This document shows positions 1 to 7,792 of a DNA stretch of 64,000 nt, piece by piece. The notes beneath the pieces are model-generated. The model saw only the letters and a program-made list of their open reading frames with translations, made no database searches and had not been told where the DNA came from. How positions within the stretch are numbered: position 1 is the stretch's first letter; every line of letters starts with the position of its first letter. A program made the translations under genes and the position numbers. The stretch comes from Candidatus Pedobacter colombiensis (GTDB lineage: Bacteria > Bacteroidota > Bacteroidia > Sphingobacteriales > Sphingobacteriaceae). The stretch is from positions 3,844,001-3,908,000 of the forward strand of contig CP119313.1 in assembly GCA_029202485.1 (NCBI GenBank). Reading direction: 5' to 3'.

Positions 1-141
1 GTTTGGATTGACTTGGAGTTCTACTGCAAGATCGCGAACTGAGGAAATCTTTTCATTTAGCGCCCACTTACCCAGCAGAATATTCTCCCCTGCATAATCT
101 GCAATTTGTAGATAGATCGCCTCATTCTCCCTGAAATCCAT
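1..141 (-). CDS. GntR-family transcriptional regulator, N-terminal part (runs off the window)
   Basis: Only the first 47 codons are inside the window. The start ATG is one base after the stop of the ABC permease gene, which suggests translational coupling. The visible protein has the usual start of a YtrA-like GntR winged-helix domain: a YLQIAD segment, then an ISSVRDLAVELQVNPN segment matching the recognition part of the helix-turn-helix. YtrA-type regulators commonly repress the ABC transporter operon in which they sit and are relieved by cell-envelope stress. That role is inferred here from the domain, the operon position and the palindrome at the operon promoter (1768-1789). The C-terminal part cannot be judged. 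Confidence 0.85.
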   Translation of the reverse strand, partial: MDFRENEAIYLQIADYAGENILLGKWALNEKISSVRDLAVELQVNPN

Positions 142-142
142 T

Positions 143-919
143 TTATATTTGTTTTTCTTTAAGTTTAAAATAAGCTGCAGCCCAGAGTAAGAAAGTACTG
201 ATCCATCCTATTGACGTCGCCAATATCCGCCTCAAGGTTCCGTCTTCCAGATCATAATCAGAAAGTCCTTCCCGGATAGAAATTTGTGTAAATGGTAAGT
301 GCGTCGTCGCATTTCCACCTATCAGCAAATGAGCTAAACCCAGATTAAAAAGTACCAGTGCGATCACGAAACCTAACAACAACAACAGCCCCTTCACAAT
401 ATCATAATTATAATAAGTTGCTGCACTTAGAAAATATAGTGCATGAAGAAAACTGAAGCATAAAAACACATCGTAAGGAGGTATATAGCTGGAAGTCAAA
501 TCAATCATTGGTGTAGCAAACACCGAATTTCTGTTAATCACACTAAGAACGGTCATATCTACTGCATAAAAACAAACAATAAGCACCAACTGAAATATCA
601 AAAAAGTATAAATCCAGTTAACTAAAAACCGTTCAAAACTCGACACAGGAAGCGTGAGCGTAGAAATGGCCTTATTTTTATCTCTAAGATTAACAAATGC
701 AGACACGTTGCAGAAGATAGCACCACCACTAATTAAAAAAGACCAAAAGATATGCTCCTGAGTACGGACACCAAAATCCTCAAAACAAGCGGAATAACTC
801 ATAACACCTACCAAAAAACCGATCAATAGCACGACATTAGCTAAATAGATTTTATAAGTCTCCTTACTATGCTTGTTAAACAGCCATATAAAACGCTGCA
901 AATTAAAAATATTGTTCAT
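143..919 (-). CDS. ABC transporter permease (ABC-2-like), 258 aa
   Basis: A polytopic membrane protein with about six hydrophobic segments, for example around residues 25-45, 57-75, 96-125, 150-170, 175-200 and 235-250. It starts 6 bp after the ATPase gene ends and is followed after one base by a GntR regulator, so the three form one operon. It has no recognisable substrate-binding domain. The arrangement matches YtrABC/BcrAB-like exporters involved in lantibiotic or envelope-stress responses, but the substrate is unknown. The permease assignment rests on hydrophobicity and context more than on a motif. Confidence 0.8.
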   Translation of the reverse strand: MNNIFNLQRFIWLFNKHSKETYKIYLANVVLLIGFLVGVMSYSACFEDFGVRTQEHIFWSFLISGGAIFCNVSAFVNLRDKNKAISTLTLPVSSFERFLVNWIYTFLIFQLVLIVCFYAVDMTVLSVINRNSVFATPMIDLTSSYIPPYDVFLCFSFLHALYFLSAATYYNYDIVKGLLLLLGFVIALVLFNLGLAHLLIGGNATTHLPFTQISIREGLSDYDLEDGTLRRILATSIGWISTFLLWAAAYFKLKEKQI

Positions 920-925
920 GTGTCG

Positions 926-1753
926 TTATTTTAAAGCTTCAATTAAAGCGTGATTGGATAATATTAGTCCATTAAAAAGTAATTCAATATCTACCTTCCC
1001 TGATTCTAGATCTGGATAAGCACTGATTGTATTTACCCCTATACCATCAGCCTGATACAAAATCCAATCAGGTTCCGCCTGTGCTGCTGTACTAAATCGA
1101 ATCTTTTCAGAAATCTGATCCAAAGAAAGGTTGAGTAGAACCTCCTGCTCATGTAAGACAATTAAACTATCGATTAAATTCTCCAAATCCCTTACCTGAT
1201 GGGTAGAGATAATAATACATCTTTCATCGGTTAAAGCAGAAGCTATAATTTTACGGAACTGAGCTTTAGAGGGGATGTCCAAGCCATTGGTCGGCTCATC
1301 CATAATAACCAATGTCGTATTTGTAGCCAGACCAAAAGCAATCATTGCCTTCTTCTGTTGCCCCAGTGATAAGCTTTTAAACATGCTATTATCTGGCACC
1401 TCAAATTCGTTCAGTATTTTAAAAAACTGATCCCGGTTAAACCTGGGATAAAAATGGGCTGTGTTTTCCATGTACTTGATCACCGTTGCATCCGGCAAAT
1501 ACAATTCTTCAGGAATAAAAAACAACTCTTGTAAAAAAGAGGGTAGCCGATCGGAAGCATTATAGCCATTCACCAAACAGCTCCCTTCATTGGGATAAAC
1601 AAGTCCGACCAGATTTTTTAACAATGTTGACTTTCCTGCCCCATTCTTCCCTAGCAAACCATAAATATGGCCAGCCTCCAATTTCAAATTCAGGTTCTTA
1701 AACAGCAATGATTTTTTACTGTAGCCAAATGTTAAATTAGATAATTCTATCAT
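926..1753 (-). CDS. ABC transporter ATP-binding protein, 275 aa
   Basis: The nucleotide-binding subunit of the exporter encoded with the next gene. It carries Walker A (GKNGAGKST, near residue 37), the signature LSLGQQKK (near 128), Walker B followed by the D-loop (LVIMDEPTNGLD) and the switch histidine (STHQ). A C-terminal extension of about 70 residues follows the core domain, as is common in BcrA/YtrB-like ATPases. It is the first gene of the minus-strand operon. A promoter with TTG and TAGATTTG boxes and a perfect 8-bp inverted repeat lie directly upstream. Confidence 0.93.
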   Translation of the reverse strand: MIELSNLTFGYSKKSLLFKNLNLKLEAGHIYGLLGKNGAGKSTLLKNLVGLVYPNEGSCLVNGYNASDRLPSFLQELFFIPEELYLPDATVIKYMENTAHFYPRFNRDQFFKILNEFEVPDNSMFKSLSLGQQKKAMIAFGLATNTTLVIMDEPTNGLDIPSKAQFRKIIASALTDERCIIISTHQVRDLENLIDSLIVLHEQEVLLNLSLDQISEKIRFSTAAQAEPDWILYQADGIGVNTISAYPDLESGKVDIELLFNGLILSNHALIEALK

Positions 1754-1767
1754 GTTAAAGCGTTTTA

Positions 1768-1789
1768 GTGTATTAGTTACTTAATACAC
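1768..1789. promoter_or_regulatory. Probable GntR (YtrA-type) operator
   Basis: A perfect inverted repeat with arms GTGTATTA and TAATACAC and a 6-bp spacer. It lies between the -7 box and the start codon of the ABC operon that also encodes a GntR protein. YtrA-type regulators bind long spaced palindromes of this general form. The pairing with this regulator is inferred. Confidence 0.6.
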
Positions 1790-1791
1790 CA

Positions 1792-1821
1792 CAAATCTAT
1801 TGAAGTATTTCTCTTTTCCAA
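1792..1821 (-). promoter_or_regulatory. Promoter of the ABC transporter/GntR operon
   Basis: On the minus strand a TTG (1819-1821) is followed after 19 bp by TAGATTTG (1792-1799), matching the Bacteroidota -33/-7 consensus TTG...TAnnTTTG. The predicted transcript start falls close to or within the palindrome at 1768-1789, so a repressor there would block initiation. Confidence 0.6.
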
Positions 1822-1908
1822 TTTTATTTTAAAATAATTTTACAAAACACCTTACATGTAGGCATTAAATTATTCAGCATCTTTGCCTAAAGCAATTCTC
1901 ATTCTCTT

Positions 1909-2808
1909 ATGATTACACATCTCCATACCCTTAGCGGACACCAGAACCCAATTTATGCTTTGGCCAACTCTAATCAAAAAGATGCCTTCTTTAGTGCCGG
2001 TAATGATAAAGGTGTGGTAGAATGGTCGTTGAATACCATGTCTTTTGTAAAGGTAATTTTACCTGTGCAAAGCTCCGTTTATGCTTTACATACTTATCAA
2101 GACTTACTTTTTGTGGCACAAAGAAGCGGGTTAATCCTGGTCTTTGATTTATTGGAGCAGAAAGTAAAAGCGACATTAAGCTATCACCAAAAAGGTGTTT
2201 TTGATGTAAAGACTATTGCTCATAAGCATGAAATCATAAGTACCGGAGAAGATGGTACTGTGGCAGTATGGTCTTTAGAAGACTTTACACTACTATATAA
2301 TTTCCAGGTACTACAAAATACAGTGCGGACAATTGCTCTGAGCAATGATGAAAAAGAAGTAGCATTAGGCTGTAAGGATGGCATCATCAGGATATACAAC
2401 TCTGATGATTACACCCTGATTAAAGAGCTTGAAGGACACAAATTTGCGGTTACAGCTTTACAATACGCGCCTAATGGCACTTACTTGATTTCGGGTAGCA
2501 GAGATGCACAACTAAAAGTATGGAGCTTGCCAGATTACATATTGAGCAATAGTGTACCCGCCCACATGTTTAGTATCTACGGTATTGTGTTTCACCCTAC
2601 ACTACCCTATTTTGCAACCTGCAGTCAGGATAAAAGTATTAAACTATGGGATAGCAAAAGTTTTAAACTCTACAAAATACTCAGTTTAGAAAAAAACACT
2701 CCAGGTCATTTTCATTCTATCAATAAAATGATCTGGAGTGCTGATGGCAAATATCTGATTTCGACAGGTGATGACAGACAAGTAATGATATGGGAGTTTA
2801 CTTTATAG
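1909..2808 (+). CDS. WD40 repeat protein, 299 aa
   Basis: About seven WD40 blades fill the whole protein. GH-type openings (SGHQNPIYAL, EGHKFAVTAL) and blade ends such as VAVWSLE, LKVWSLP, IKLWDSK and VMIWEF recur about every 40 residues. There is no signal peptide, so a cytoplasmic beta-propeller scaffold is likely. The binding partner cannot be told. The stop codon is directly adjacent to the stop of the convergent gene at 2809. A near-consensus -7 box (CATCTTTG, 1878-1885) lies 23 bp before the ATG. Confidence 0.9.
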   Translation: MITHLHTLSGHQNPIYALANSNQKDAFFSAGNDKGVVEWSLNTMSFVKVILPVQSSVYALHTYQDLLFVAQRSGLILVFDLLEQKVKATLSYHQKGVFDVKTIAHKHEIISTGEDGTVAVWSLEDFTLLYNFQVLQNTVRTIALSNDEKEVALGCKDGIIRIYNSDDYTLIKELEGHKFAVTALQYAPNGTYLISGSRDAQLKVWSLPDYILSNSVPAHMFSIYGIVFHPTLPYFATCSQDKSIKLWDSKSFKLYKILSLEKNTPGHFHSINKMIWSADGKYLISTGDDRQVMIWEFTL

Positions 2809-3066
2809 CTACCCTTTCATATCCTCCCTACCATAAAATACCGGAAAATACATCATTTCGGCTTTGGCCGGATTTAGGACATAATTACCAGAATACCTTG
2901 GCATCAATTGCACTGTGAAAGTATAACTTCCCTTTTTTAACCTGGTACAGAAAATTGATGTTTTGTGTTTAAAGTACTCCCTATGTGTTTCCACTCCCCA
3001 AAAGCTTTGCATTTTATTCTCATAAGAACAACCTGCCGGGATAGGGCAACAAATCGTTAATTCCAT
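2809..3066 (-). CDS. Orphan C-terminal alpha-2-macroglobulin-like domain, 85 aa (probable gene remnant)
   Basis: The whole 85-residue product resembles, from memory, the extreme C-terminus (receptor-binding-like domain) of the large alpha-2-macroglobulin family proteins of Bacteroidota. Characteristic segments are PIPAGCSYENK, HREYFKHKTSIFC, PRYSGNYVLNPAKAE and MMYFPVFYGRE. Those proteins are usually well over 1000 residues, but nothing of the upstream part is present: the 60 bp before it are noncoding. I start at the ATG at 3066. A TTAGTTTG box, one base off the -7 consensus, lies just before it, so the fragment might still be expressed. It has no signal peptide, which argues against a working secreted domain. 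A truncated remnant is the simplest reading. Confidence 0.6.
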   Translation of the reverse strand: MELTICCPIPAGCSYENKMQSFWGVETHREYFKHKTSIFCTRLKKGSYTFTVQLMPRYSGNYVLNPAKAEMMYFPVFYGREDMKG

Positions 3067-3129
3067 CAAACTAATACAATTAAATCAGCAACTCAACGTC
3101 ACGAAAGTTAAACTAAGTTAAAAACAGCC

Positions 3130-3912
3130 CTAAATAAGGCGCTTTACAATTCTTAGATTGTGGGTATACCTACCCAGTTCAGCGTTATAAATCCCCTGGT
3201 TATCCATCGGATCTATTCTTACTTTTCCTGAAGCATGGATGATTTCTCCCGAATTCAACATTATCCCTACATGGGTAATACGTCCTTCGCTATTATCGAA
3301 AAAAGCTAAATCACCAGTCTTTACTTCTGGTAAAAAATCCACCACAGTACCCTGCTCTGCTTGTTGCCACGCATCCCGCAACAACTTTATACCATTTAAT
3401 TTAAATACATTTTGAACAAAGCCAGAGCAATCTATACCAAATATGGTTCGGCCACCCCATAAATAAGGCGCATTTTGAAAAAATTTAGCTGTAGTTACAA
3501 GTTCCTCCGCCGATGTATTCGATTCTATCACCTTTGGCGAAAAAGCAATTTCATATTTCTCGTCCCCAAGATAACAACACCCATCGGCATAAGCCGGTAA
3601 ATTGCTACCTGCAGAAAGGTAATATTTACTACCATCAGCAGCAATAATAGTATTTGCAACCTGCGCTGGAGCCAGGTGATCACAGTGTTGGTTTTTCATA
3701 AACTGTTCATGATTTAAGCTACCTAGCTGCTTATAATCCATCCAACCATCGTAACCATCATAACCATTGCGTATCAGCCACCATTTCTCCGTTTTTTCAA
3801 GTATTACTACATGATCACCAAACAGAAGCTGAGATACAATCTCGGCTTTATCCGACTGCCCTGCTCTTAAAGGCGCTACAGCTACCCTGCAAATACCAAA
3901 CTGTTGTTCCAT
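3130..3912 (-). CDS. NlpC/P60 family cell-wall hydrolase (YkfC-like), 260 aa
   Basis: The N-terminal 70 residues look like a bacterial SH3 domain (GDHVVILEKTEKWWLIR). The C-terminal NlpC/P60 domain, about residues 140-260, has catalytic Cys162 in FGIDCSGF, His214 in ITHVGIM and a third polar residue at His226 in IIHASGK. Family members of this layout cleave gamma-D-glutamyl-diamino acid bonds in peptidoglycan peptides. There is no signal peptide, so a role in recycling of imported muropeptides, as for YkfC, is plausible. It is a monocistronic minus-strand gene diverging from uspA. Confidence 0.88.
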   Translation of the reverse strand: MEQQFGICRVAVAPLRAGQSDKAEIVSQLLFGDHVVILEKTEKWWLIRNGYDGYDGWMDYKQLGSLNHEQFMKNQHCDHLAPAQVANTIIAADGSKYYLSAGSNLPAYADGCCYLGDEKYEIAFSPKVIESNTSAEELVTTAKFFQNAPYLWGGRTIFGIDCSGFVQNVFKLNGIKLLRDAWQQAEQGTVVDFLPEVKTGDLAFFDNSEGRITHVGIMLNSGEIIHASGKVRIDPMDNQGIYNAELGRYTHNLRIVKRLI

Positions 3913-4043
3913 AATGATAAAATCAATGCTATAAAAATAAACTTTTATGGTGTTAATTTGTTACTTTCATGGGCATCATTTATTTTTAATTGCAACGATT
4001 GATTCAAATGATGACATAATATTAACCTTTTAAGATAAACACC

Positions 4044-4499
4044 ATGAACCTCAAAAAGATTTTAATTGCCGTAGATAATAGCACCTGTTCAGAAAAAGCA
4101 GCCAAAACGGGCTATGAATTGGCAAAAACCTTTGGTGCGGAGGTTGCACTGGTTAACATTATCGAACCTATCCCGGCCAACATTAATCCGGATCTGACCC
4201 TCGCTCCCGTTTTTTTAGAAGCCTACGACAACAGTGAAGAAAATAGTCACGTGCTATTAAAAGAAATAGAAACGAAATTTGGCCTGGGAATAGCAACCTC
4301 CTATTTTAGTGTAGTTGACAGTGCTGCGCATGGAATTATTAAGCAGTCTGACGAGTGGGGTTCGGATCTGATTGTGATTGGAACTTACGGCCGTACTGGC
4401 ATCTACCATTTTTTGATGGGAAGCGTGGCAGAACATGTTGCCAGAAAATCTGCTTGTCCAGTACTGATCATTCCGAATAAATACGAAGAAAAGGCTTAA
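4044..4499 (+). CDS. Universal stress protein UspA family, 151 aa
   Basis: A single Usp domain. It begins with KILIAVDNSTCSEKA, and the C-terminal ATP-binding signature G-x2-G-x9-G(S) is visible as GTYGRTGIYHFLMGS. This places it in the ATP-binding class. The length matches single-domain members. It is transcribed alone, diverging from the NlpC/P60 gene and ending before a bidirectional terminator. A G-rich 11-bp tandem repeat lies between its stop codon and that terminator. Confidence 0.92.
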   Translation: MNLKKILIAVDNSTCSEKAAKTGYELAKTFGAEVALVNIIEPIPANINPDLTLAPVFLEAYDNSEENSHVLLKEIETKFGLGIATSYFSVVDSAAHGIIKQSDEWGSDLIVIGTYGRTGIYHFLMGSVAEHVARKSACPVLIIPNKYEEKA

Positions 4500-4518
4500 C
4501 AAAATAAGCGGCCATAAT

Positions 4519-4573
4519 TACTGGGGCCTTGCCGGGGCATTACCGGGGTGTTGCTGGGGCCTTGTCGGGGCCA
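4519..4573. repeat. Five 11-bp tandem G-rich repeats (G-quadruplex motif)
   Basis: Five units of the pattern T-R-Y-Y-GGGG-N3 (for example TACTGGGGCCT and TGCCGGGGCAT) follow each other at 11-bp spacing. Each GGGG run is separated from the next by exactly 7 bases, so the plus strand fits the canonical G-quadruplex pattern with one spare run. The repeat lies in the 3' untranslated region of uspA, ahead of the terminator. Confidence 0.85.
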
Positions 4574-4614
4574 TTGCCCTACCAAAGCCTTACCACCAAC
4601 GCAGCAAAACATAA

Positions 4615-4647
4615 AAAAAGCCAACCCCTTATAAGAGTTGGCTTTTT
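4615..4647. terminator. Bidirectional terminator between uspA and ferredoxin
   Basis: An 11-bp perfect stem (AAAAAGCCAAC with GTTGGCTTTTT) and an 11-base loop. It has A-runs on the left and T-runs on the right, so it can act for the plus-strand uspA and the minus-strand ferredoxin, which ends 18 bp away. Confidence 0.85.
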
Positions 4648-4664
4648 ATTATAGTCTTGTAGAA

Positions 4665-5015
4665 TTAGTTTTCCTGATGTAACCAGGCTTTTTTAGCCAA
4701 AAGTTCTTCTTCAGTTTCACGTACATCTTCATCATCAACGCAACAGTCTACAGGGCATACCGCTGCACACTGAGGCTCATCATGAAAGCCTTTACATTCC
4801 GTACATTTATCGGAAACAATATAATAAATTTCGTCAGACAATGCATCCTGTGCACTTTCCGCGTCCATTTCTTTACCTCCAAAATCAATAATACCATTTA
4901 AGTTGGTACCATCTGAAAATCTCCAGGCTGTGCCTGCATCATAAATTGCATTATTTGGGCATTCAGGCTCACATGCTCCGCAGTTAATGCATTCGTCTGT
5001 TATTTTAATAGCCAT
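4665..5015 (-). CDS. 2[4Fe-4S] ferredoxin, 116 aa
   Basis: Two cluster motifs are visible: CINCGACEPECP near the N-terminus and CTECKGFHDEPQCAAVCP near residue 70. The longer spacing in the second motif is typical of Allochromatium/YfhL-type ferredoxins. The acidic sequence (DDEDVRETEEE) fits an electron carrier. It diverges from the acyl-CoA reductase gene, with 77 bp between the two starts. This pairing recurs in Bacteroidota genomes as far as I recall. The redox partner is not known. Confidence 0.92.
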   Translation of the reverse strand: MAIKITDECINCGACEPECPNNAIYDAGTAWRFSDGTNLNGIIDFGGKEMDAESAQDALSDEIYYIVSDKCTECKGFHDEPQCAAVCPVDCCVDDEDVRETEEELLAKKAWLHQEN

Positions 5016-5092
5016 GTCTTCGTCTATATCTATTGCTAAGTTTAACTTTGCAACAGCAAATATAACACATAAACTTTAAAATCATTGGAATT

Positions 5093-6112
5093 ATGCCAAT
5101 CCTTAATAGCGAAAAATTAATTATTGCATTTAAAAAGCTAAGCGACTTCATCGTTGAACCTGGCGAAGCATTTAAAAATCTAATCTTATCTGCATCAAAT
5201 AACAATGCATGGTTTACTGTGGCTGAGGTACAAAAAGCTTTACATGCATTGCATCAGATGCTCAATCAACAAGATCTTGAAACCTGGTTTAAAAGCATTA
5301 GGGTAAGTGATACGCCAAAAAAAGTCGGTTTAATCCTGGCTGGTAATATACCACTGGTTGGCTTTCACGATGTGATTTCTGTGCTCGCCACTGGAAATAT
5401 CGCTTTAATTAAACTATCCTCTGCCGATGACAAATTGCTACCTGCCTTACTTACTGAGTTAATTAAGATTGAACCTTTGCTGGCAGACCACATTGTGTAT
5501 GTTGACCGATTGAAGGATTTTGATGCTGTGATTGCAACGGGAAGTAACAATACATCAAGATATTTTGATTATTATTTTGGTAAAGGACCAAATATTATCA
5601 GAAAAAACAGAAATAGTGTTGCTGTAATTACCGGAAATGAGCGTAAGGAAGAGTTAGCGCTTTTAGGACATGATATATTTGATTACTTTGGTTTAGGCTG
5701 CAGAAATGTCTCTAAATTGTATATTCCTGAAGATTATGATATCAAAAACTTTTTTGAACCTATAGGGAATTTCAAAGACATCATTAATCATTTTAAATAC
5801 AACAACAACTACGATTATAACAAATCTATTTATCTGGTAAACCTAAAGCATCATTACGACAATGGCTTTTTATTGTTAACCGAAGACGAAAGTCTTTCCT
5901 CACCGCTAGCTGTTTTATATTATGAAACATATACAAATCTTGAACAACTGGAGGAACTGCTCAGAAATAAAGCTGAGGATATTCAATGTATAGTTAGTAA
6001 TGCTCCATTAAAACTGGATACAGCAATATTGGCTTTTGGGCAAAGCCAGAGGCCAAAGCTGTGGGACTATGCAGATAATGTAAATACAATAGATTTTCTA
6101 AACTCACTATAA
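5093..6112 (+). CDS. Acyl-CoA reductase (LuxC-like), 339 aa
   Basis: The protein has the LuxC/aldehyde-dehydrogenase-like layout. The segment LILAGNIPLVGFHDVISVLATGN is the typical nucleotide-binding start, followed by ALIKLSSADDKLLPALL, then a DYFGLGCRNVSKLYIP segment that carries the candidate catalytic cysteine. Such enzymes reduce fatty acyl-CoA to aldehyde with NADPH. The physiological product here, perhaps wax or aldehyde intermediates, is not evident. It diverges from a ferredoxin gene, which is a recurrent neighbour. No luxAB genes are present, so bioluminescence is not implied. Confidence 0.85.
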   Translation: MPILNSEKLIIAFKKLSDFIVEPGEAFKNLILSASNNNAWFTVAEVQKALHALHQMLNQQDLETWFKSIRVSDTPKKVGLILAGNIPLVGFHDVISVLATGNIALIKLSSADDKLLPALLTELIKIEPLLADHIVYVDRLKDFDAVIATGSNNTSRYFDYYFGKGPNIIRKNRNSVAVITGNERKEELALLGHDIFDYFGLGCRNVSKLYIPEDYDIKNFFEPIGNFKDIINHFKYNNNYDYNKSIYLVNLKHHYDNGFLLLTEDESLSSPLAVLYYETYTNLEQLEELLRNKAEDIQCIVSNAPLKLDTAILAFGQSQRPKLWDYADNVNTIDFLNSL

Positions 6113-6122
6113 CGTACATGCC

Positions 6123-6151
6123 TTGTTTCTCATTTTGAAACACTATTTTTG
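6123..6151 (+). promoter_or_regulatory. Promoter of the 67-aa gene and ftsE
   Basis: TTG (6123-6125) is followed after 18 bp by TATTTTTG (6144-6151), a full match to the Bacteroidota -33/-7 consensus. The ATG at 6156 follows after only 4 bases, so the mRNA would be leaderless or nearly so. Confidence 0.6.
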
Positions 6152-6155
6152 AGCG

Positions 6156-6359
6156 ATGTATGTTATTAAAGTAAAAGGCATTGCCAAGATTCCGGATTAT
6201 GTGCAGTTAAGGGACGATAAATTTACCCTACTGGCTTATTTTAGAGTCGACAGACCAGATAAATCGCTAGACAAGCTTGGCTTAAGCGATAAGTTACCAT
6301 ACATTATGAATTTTGTAAATGATTTGCCTTTTGGACAAATTGCTAAATTAGATATCTAA
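6156..6359 (+). CDS. Conserved-looking small protein, 67 aa, upstream of ftsE
   Basis: I do not recognise a named family. The product is soluble and basic with no signal peptide or membrane segment. It begins MYVIKVKGIAKIPDYVQLRDDKF and looks like a small beta-rich fold. Its stop codon is two bases before the ATG of ftsE, so the two are co-transcribed and probably translationally coupled. That makes it a real gene rather than a chance frame. A consensus promoter lies directly upstream. I recall similar small proteins before ftsE in relatives, which would need checking. Confidence 0.75.
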   Translation: MYVIKVKGIAKIPDYVQLRDDKFTLLAYFRVDRPDKSLDKLGLSDKLPYIMNFVNDLPFGQIAKLDI

Positions 6360-6361
6360 AC

Positions 6362-7045
6362 ATGACAGAGAGCACAGTTATAAATTTAAAAAATGTAGAT
6401 GTATTTCAGCAAAAGCATCTGGTTTTGTCGAACGTAAATCTAAATATCGATAAAGGTGAATTCGTTTTTTTAATTGGTCAGACGGGTTCTGGAAAGAGTA
6501 GTTTGCTAAAAATCATTTATGGCGATCTTCACATTGGTAATGGTGATGGACAAATAGCTGGTTTTGATTTAAAAAAACTGAGTAATAAGGAGGTGCCCTT
6601 TTTACGCAGAAAATTGGGTATTGTATTTCAAGACTTCCAGCTGCTAACAGACAGGACTATTGATAAGAACCTTGAGTTTGTACTTAAAGCTACAGGTTGG
6701 ACAGACAAGAACCTAATTAGTGAGCGAATTAAAGACGTGCTTGAAAAAGTTGGCCTGCGCTCTAAAATTAAAAAAATGCCTCATGAACTTTCAGGTGGTG
6801 AACAACAACGTGTAGTTATTGCACGTGCACTATTAAACAATCCTGAAATTATTCTGGCTGATGAACCAACGGGAAATTTAGATCCTGATACTTCTGAAGA
6901 AATTGTAATGCTACTGAAGCAGATTAGTCAGAGTGGAACTGCTGTTTTAATGGCTACACACGATTATCACATCATCAGAACATTCCCATCACGGATTATA
7001 AAATGTGAGAGCGGTATAATTCATGAAGACGCGCAGATTGTTTAG
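6362..7045 (+). CDS. ftsE: Cell-division ABC ATPase FtsE, 227 aa
   Basis: A compact ABC ATPase with Walker A (GQTGSGKSS, near residue 40), Q-loop (VFQDFQLL), signature LSGGEQQR and Walker B (IILADEPTGNLD). The LADEPTGNLD form and the size of about 225 residues are typical of the FtsE/LolD/MacB group. FtsE with FtsX links division to peptidoglycan hydrolase activation at the septum. No ftsX is adjacent, so the FtsE label rests on similarity to remembered Bacteroidota FtsE proteins. LolD is the main alternative. Confidence 0.8.
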   Translation: MTESTVINLKNVDVFQQKHLVLSNVNLNIDKGEFVFLIGQTGSGKSSLLKIIYGDLHIGNGDGQIAGFDLKKLSNKEVPFLRRKLGIVFQDFQLLTDRTIDKNLEFVLKATGWTDKNLISERIKDVLEKVGLRSKIKKMPHELSGGEQQRVVIARALLNNPEIILADEPTGNLDPDTSEEIVMLLKQISQSGTAVLMATHDYHIIRTFPSRIIKCESGIIHEDAQIV

Positions 7046-7129
7046 TACAATTTCTGACAAAATTTTCTGATTCGGCCATTCTGTTCCAAGTTTCCCGATT
7101 AAAACTGACAGCATGACGGATATTTCCTA

Positions 7130-7145
7130 TTGGCAAACCTTTTGA
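7130..7145 (+). promoter_or_regulatory. Candidate alternative promoter of grpE-dnaJ (-24/-12-like)
   Basis: TTGGCAAACCTTTTGA lies 27 bp before the grpE ATG. GG and the TG of TTGA are 12 bp apart, as in sigma-54 -24/-12 elements, though the -12 GC is GA. It could equally be a variant of a Bacteroidota -7 element with a heat-shock-specific extension. Confidence 0.35.
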
Positions 7146-7172
7146 GTTTATAACCAAAAATTCTACTATACT

Positions 7173-7787
7173 ATGTTTAGCAAGAAGAAAAAACACGATA
7201 ATAAAGAGACAAATATGCAAAATCAAGATGCTGCAGCAGAAAGTCATGCTGAAGAACAATTGATAGAAAATGCTAAAGAAGCGAATACTGAAGCTCCTAT
7301 TGAACAAGAAGCAGCTGCAGAAACCGCACCTGAACCAACAGCAGAAGAAAAACTGCAACAAGAAAATGCTGCTTTAAATGACAAATATCTGCGTCTGTTT
7401 GCAGAGTTTGACAATTATAAACGTCGTACACAAAAAGAACGTGTAGAGCTGTTACAAACAGCAGGTAAAGATGTGATTGTTTCTTTATTGCCTTTGTTGG
7501 ATGATTTTGACAGGGCGAATAAAGCAATGGAAAATGCTACAGATATCGCTTCGATCCGTGAAGGTGTAAATCTGGTGCATACCAAATTAAAAAGTACATT
7601 GGCCCAAAAAGGTCTTAAAGAAATAGAAAGTATCGATACTCCATTTGATACGGATTACCATGAGGCCATTACTAAAATCCCTGCTCCAACTGAAGAAATG
7701 AAGGGAAAAGTAATAGACGAATTGGAAAAAGGATATACCTTAAATGACAAAGTTATACGCTTTGCTAAAGTTGTAGTAGGTAGTTAA
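7173..7787 (+). CDS. grpE: Nucleotide exchange factor GrpE, 204 aa
   Basis: The N-terminal 70 residues are rich in Glu, Ala and Gln and are probably disordered. They are followed by the GrpE coiled coil (LNDKYLRLFAEFDNYKRRTQKE) and the C-terminal beta domain ending in GYTLNDKVIRFAKVVV. GrpE releases ADP from DnaK. The gene is 5 bp ahead of dnaJ in a two-gene operon. The upstream 127 bp contain a possible stress-type promoter at 7130-7145. Confidence 0.95.
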   Translation: MFSKKKKHDNKETNMQNQDAAAESHAEEQLIENAKEANTEAPIEQEAAAETAPEPTAEEKLQQENAALNDKYLRLFAEFDNYKRRTQKERVELLQTAGKDVIVSLLPLLDDFDRANKAMENATDIASIREGVNLVHTKLKSTLAQKGLKEIESIDTPFDTDYHEAITKIPAPTEEMKGKVIDELEKGYTLNDKVIRFAKVVVGS

Positions 7788-7792
7788 TATTT

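Noticed and set aside
4519..4573. CRISPR-like array at the G-rich repeats
   Set aside because: The 11-bp units are contiguous with no spacers.
5005..5205. Minus-strand frame over the ferredoxin/acyl-CoA reductase start region
   Set aside because: It overlaps the starts of two clear divergent genes and has no family likeness.
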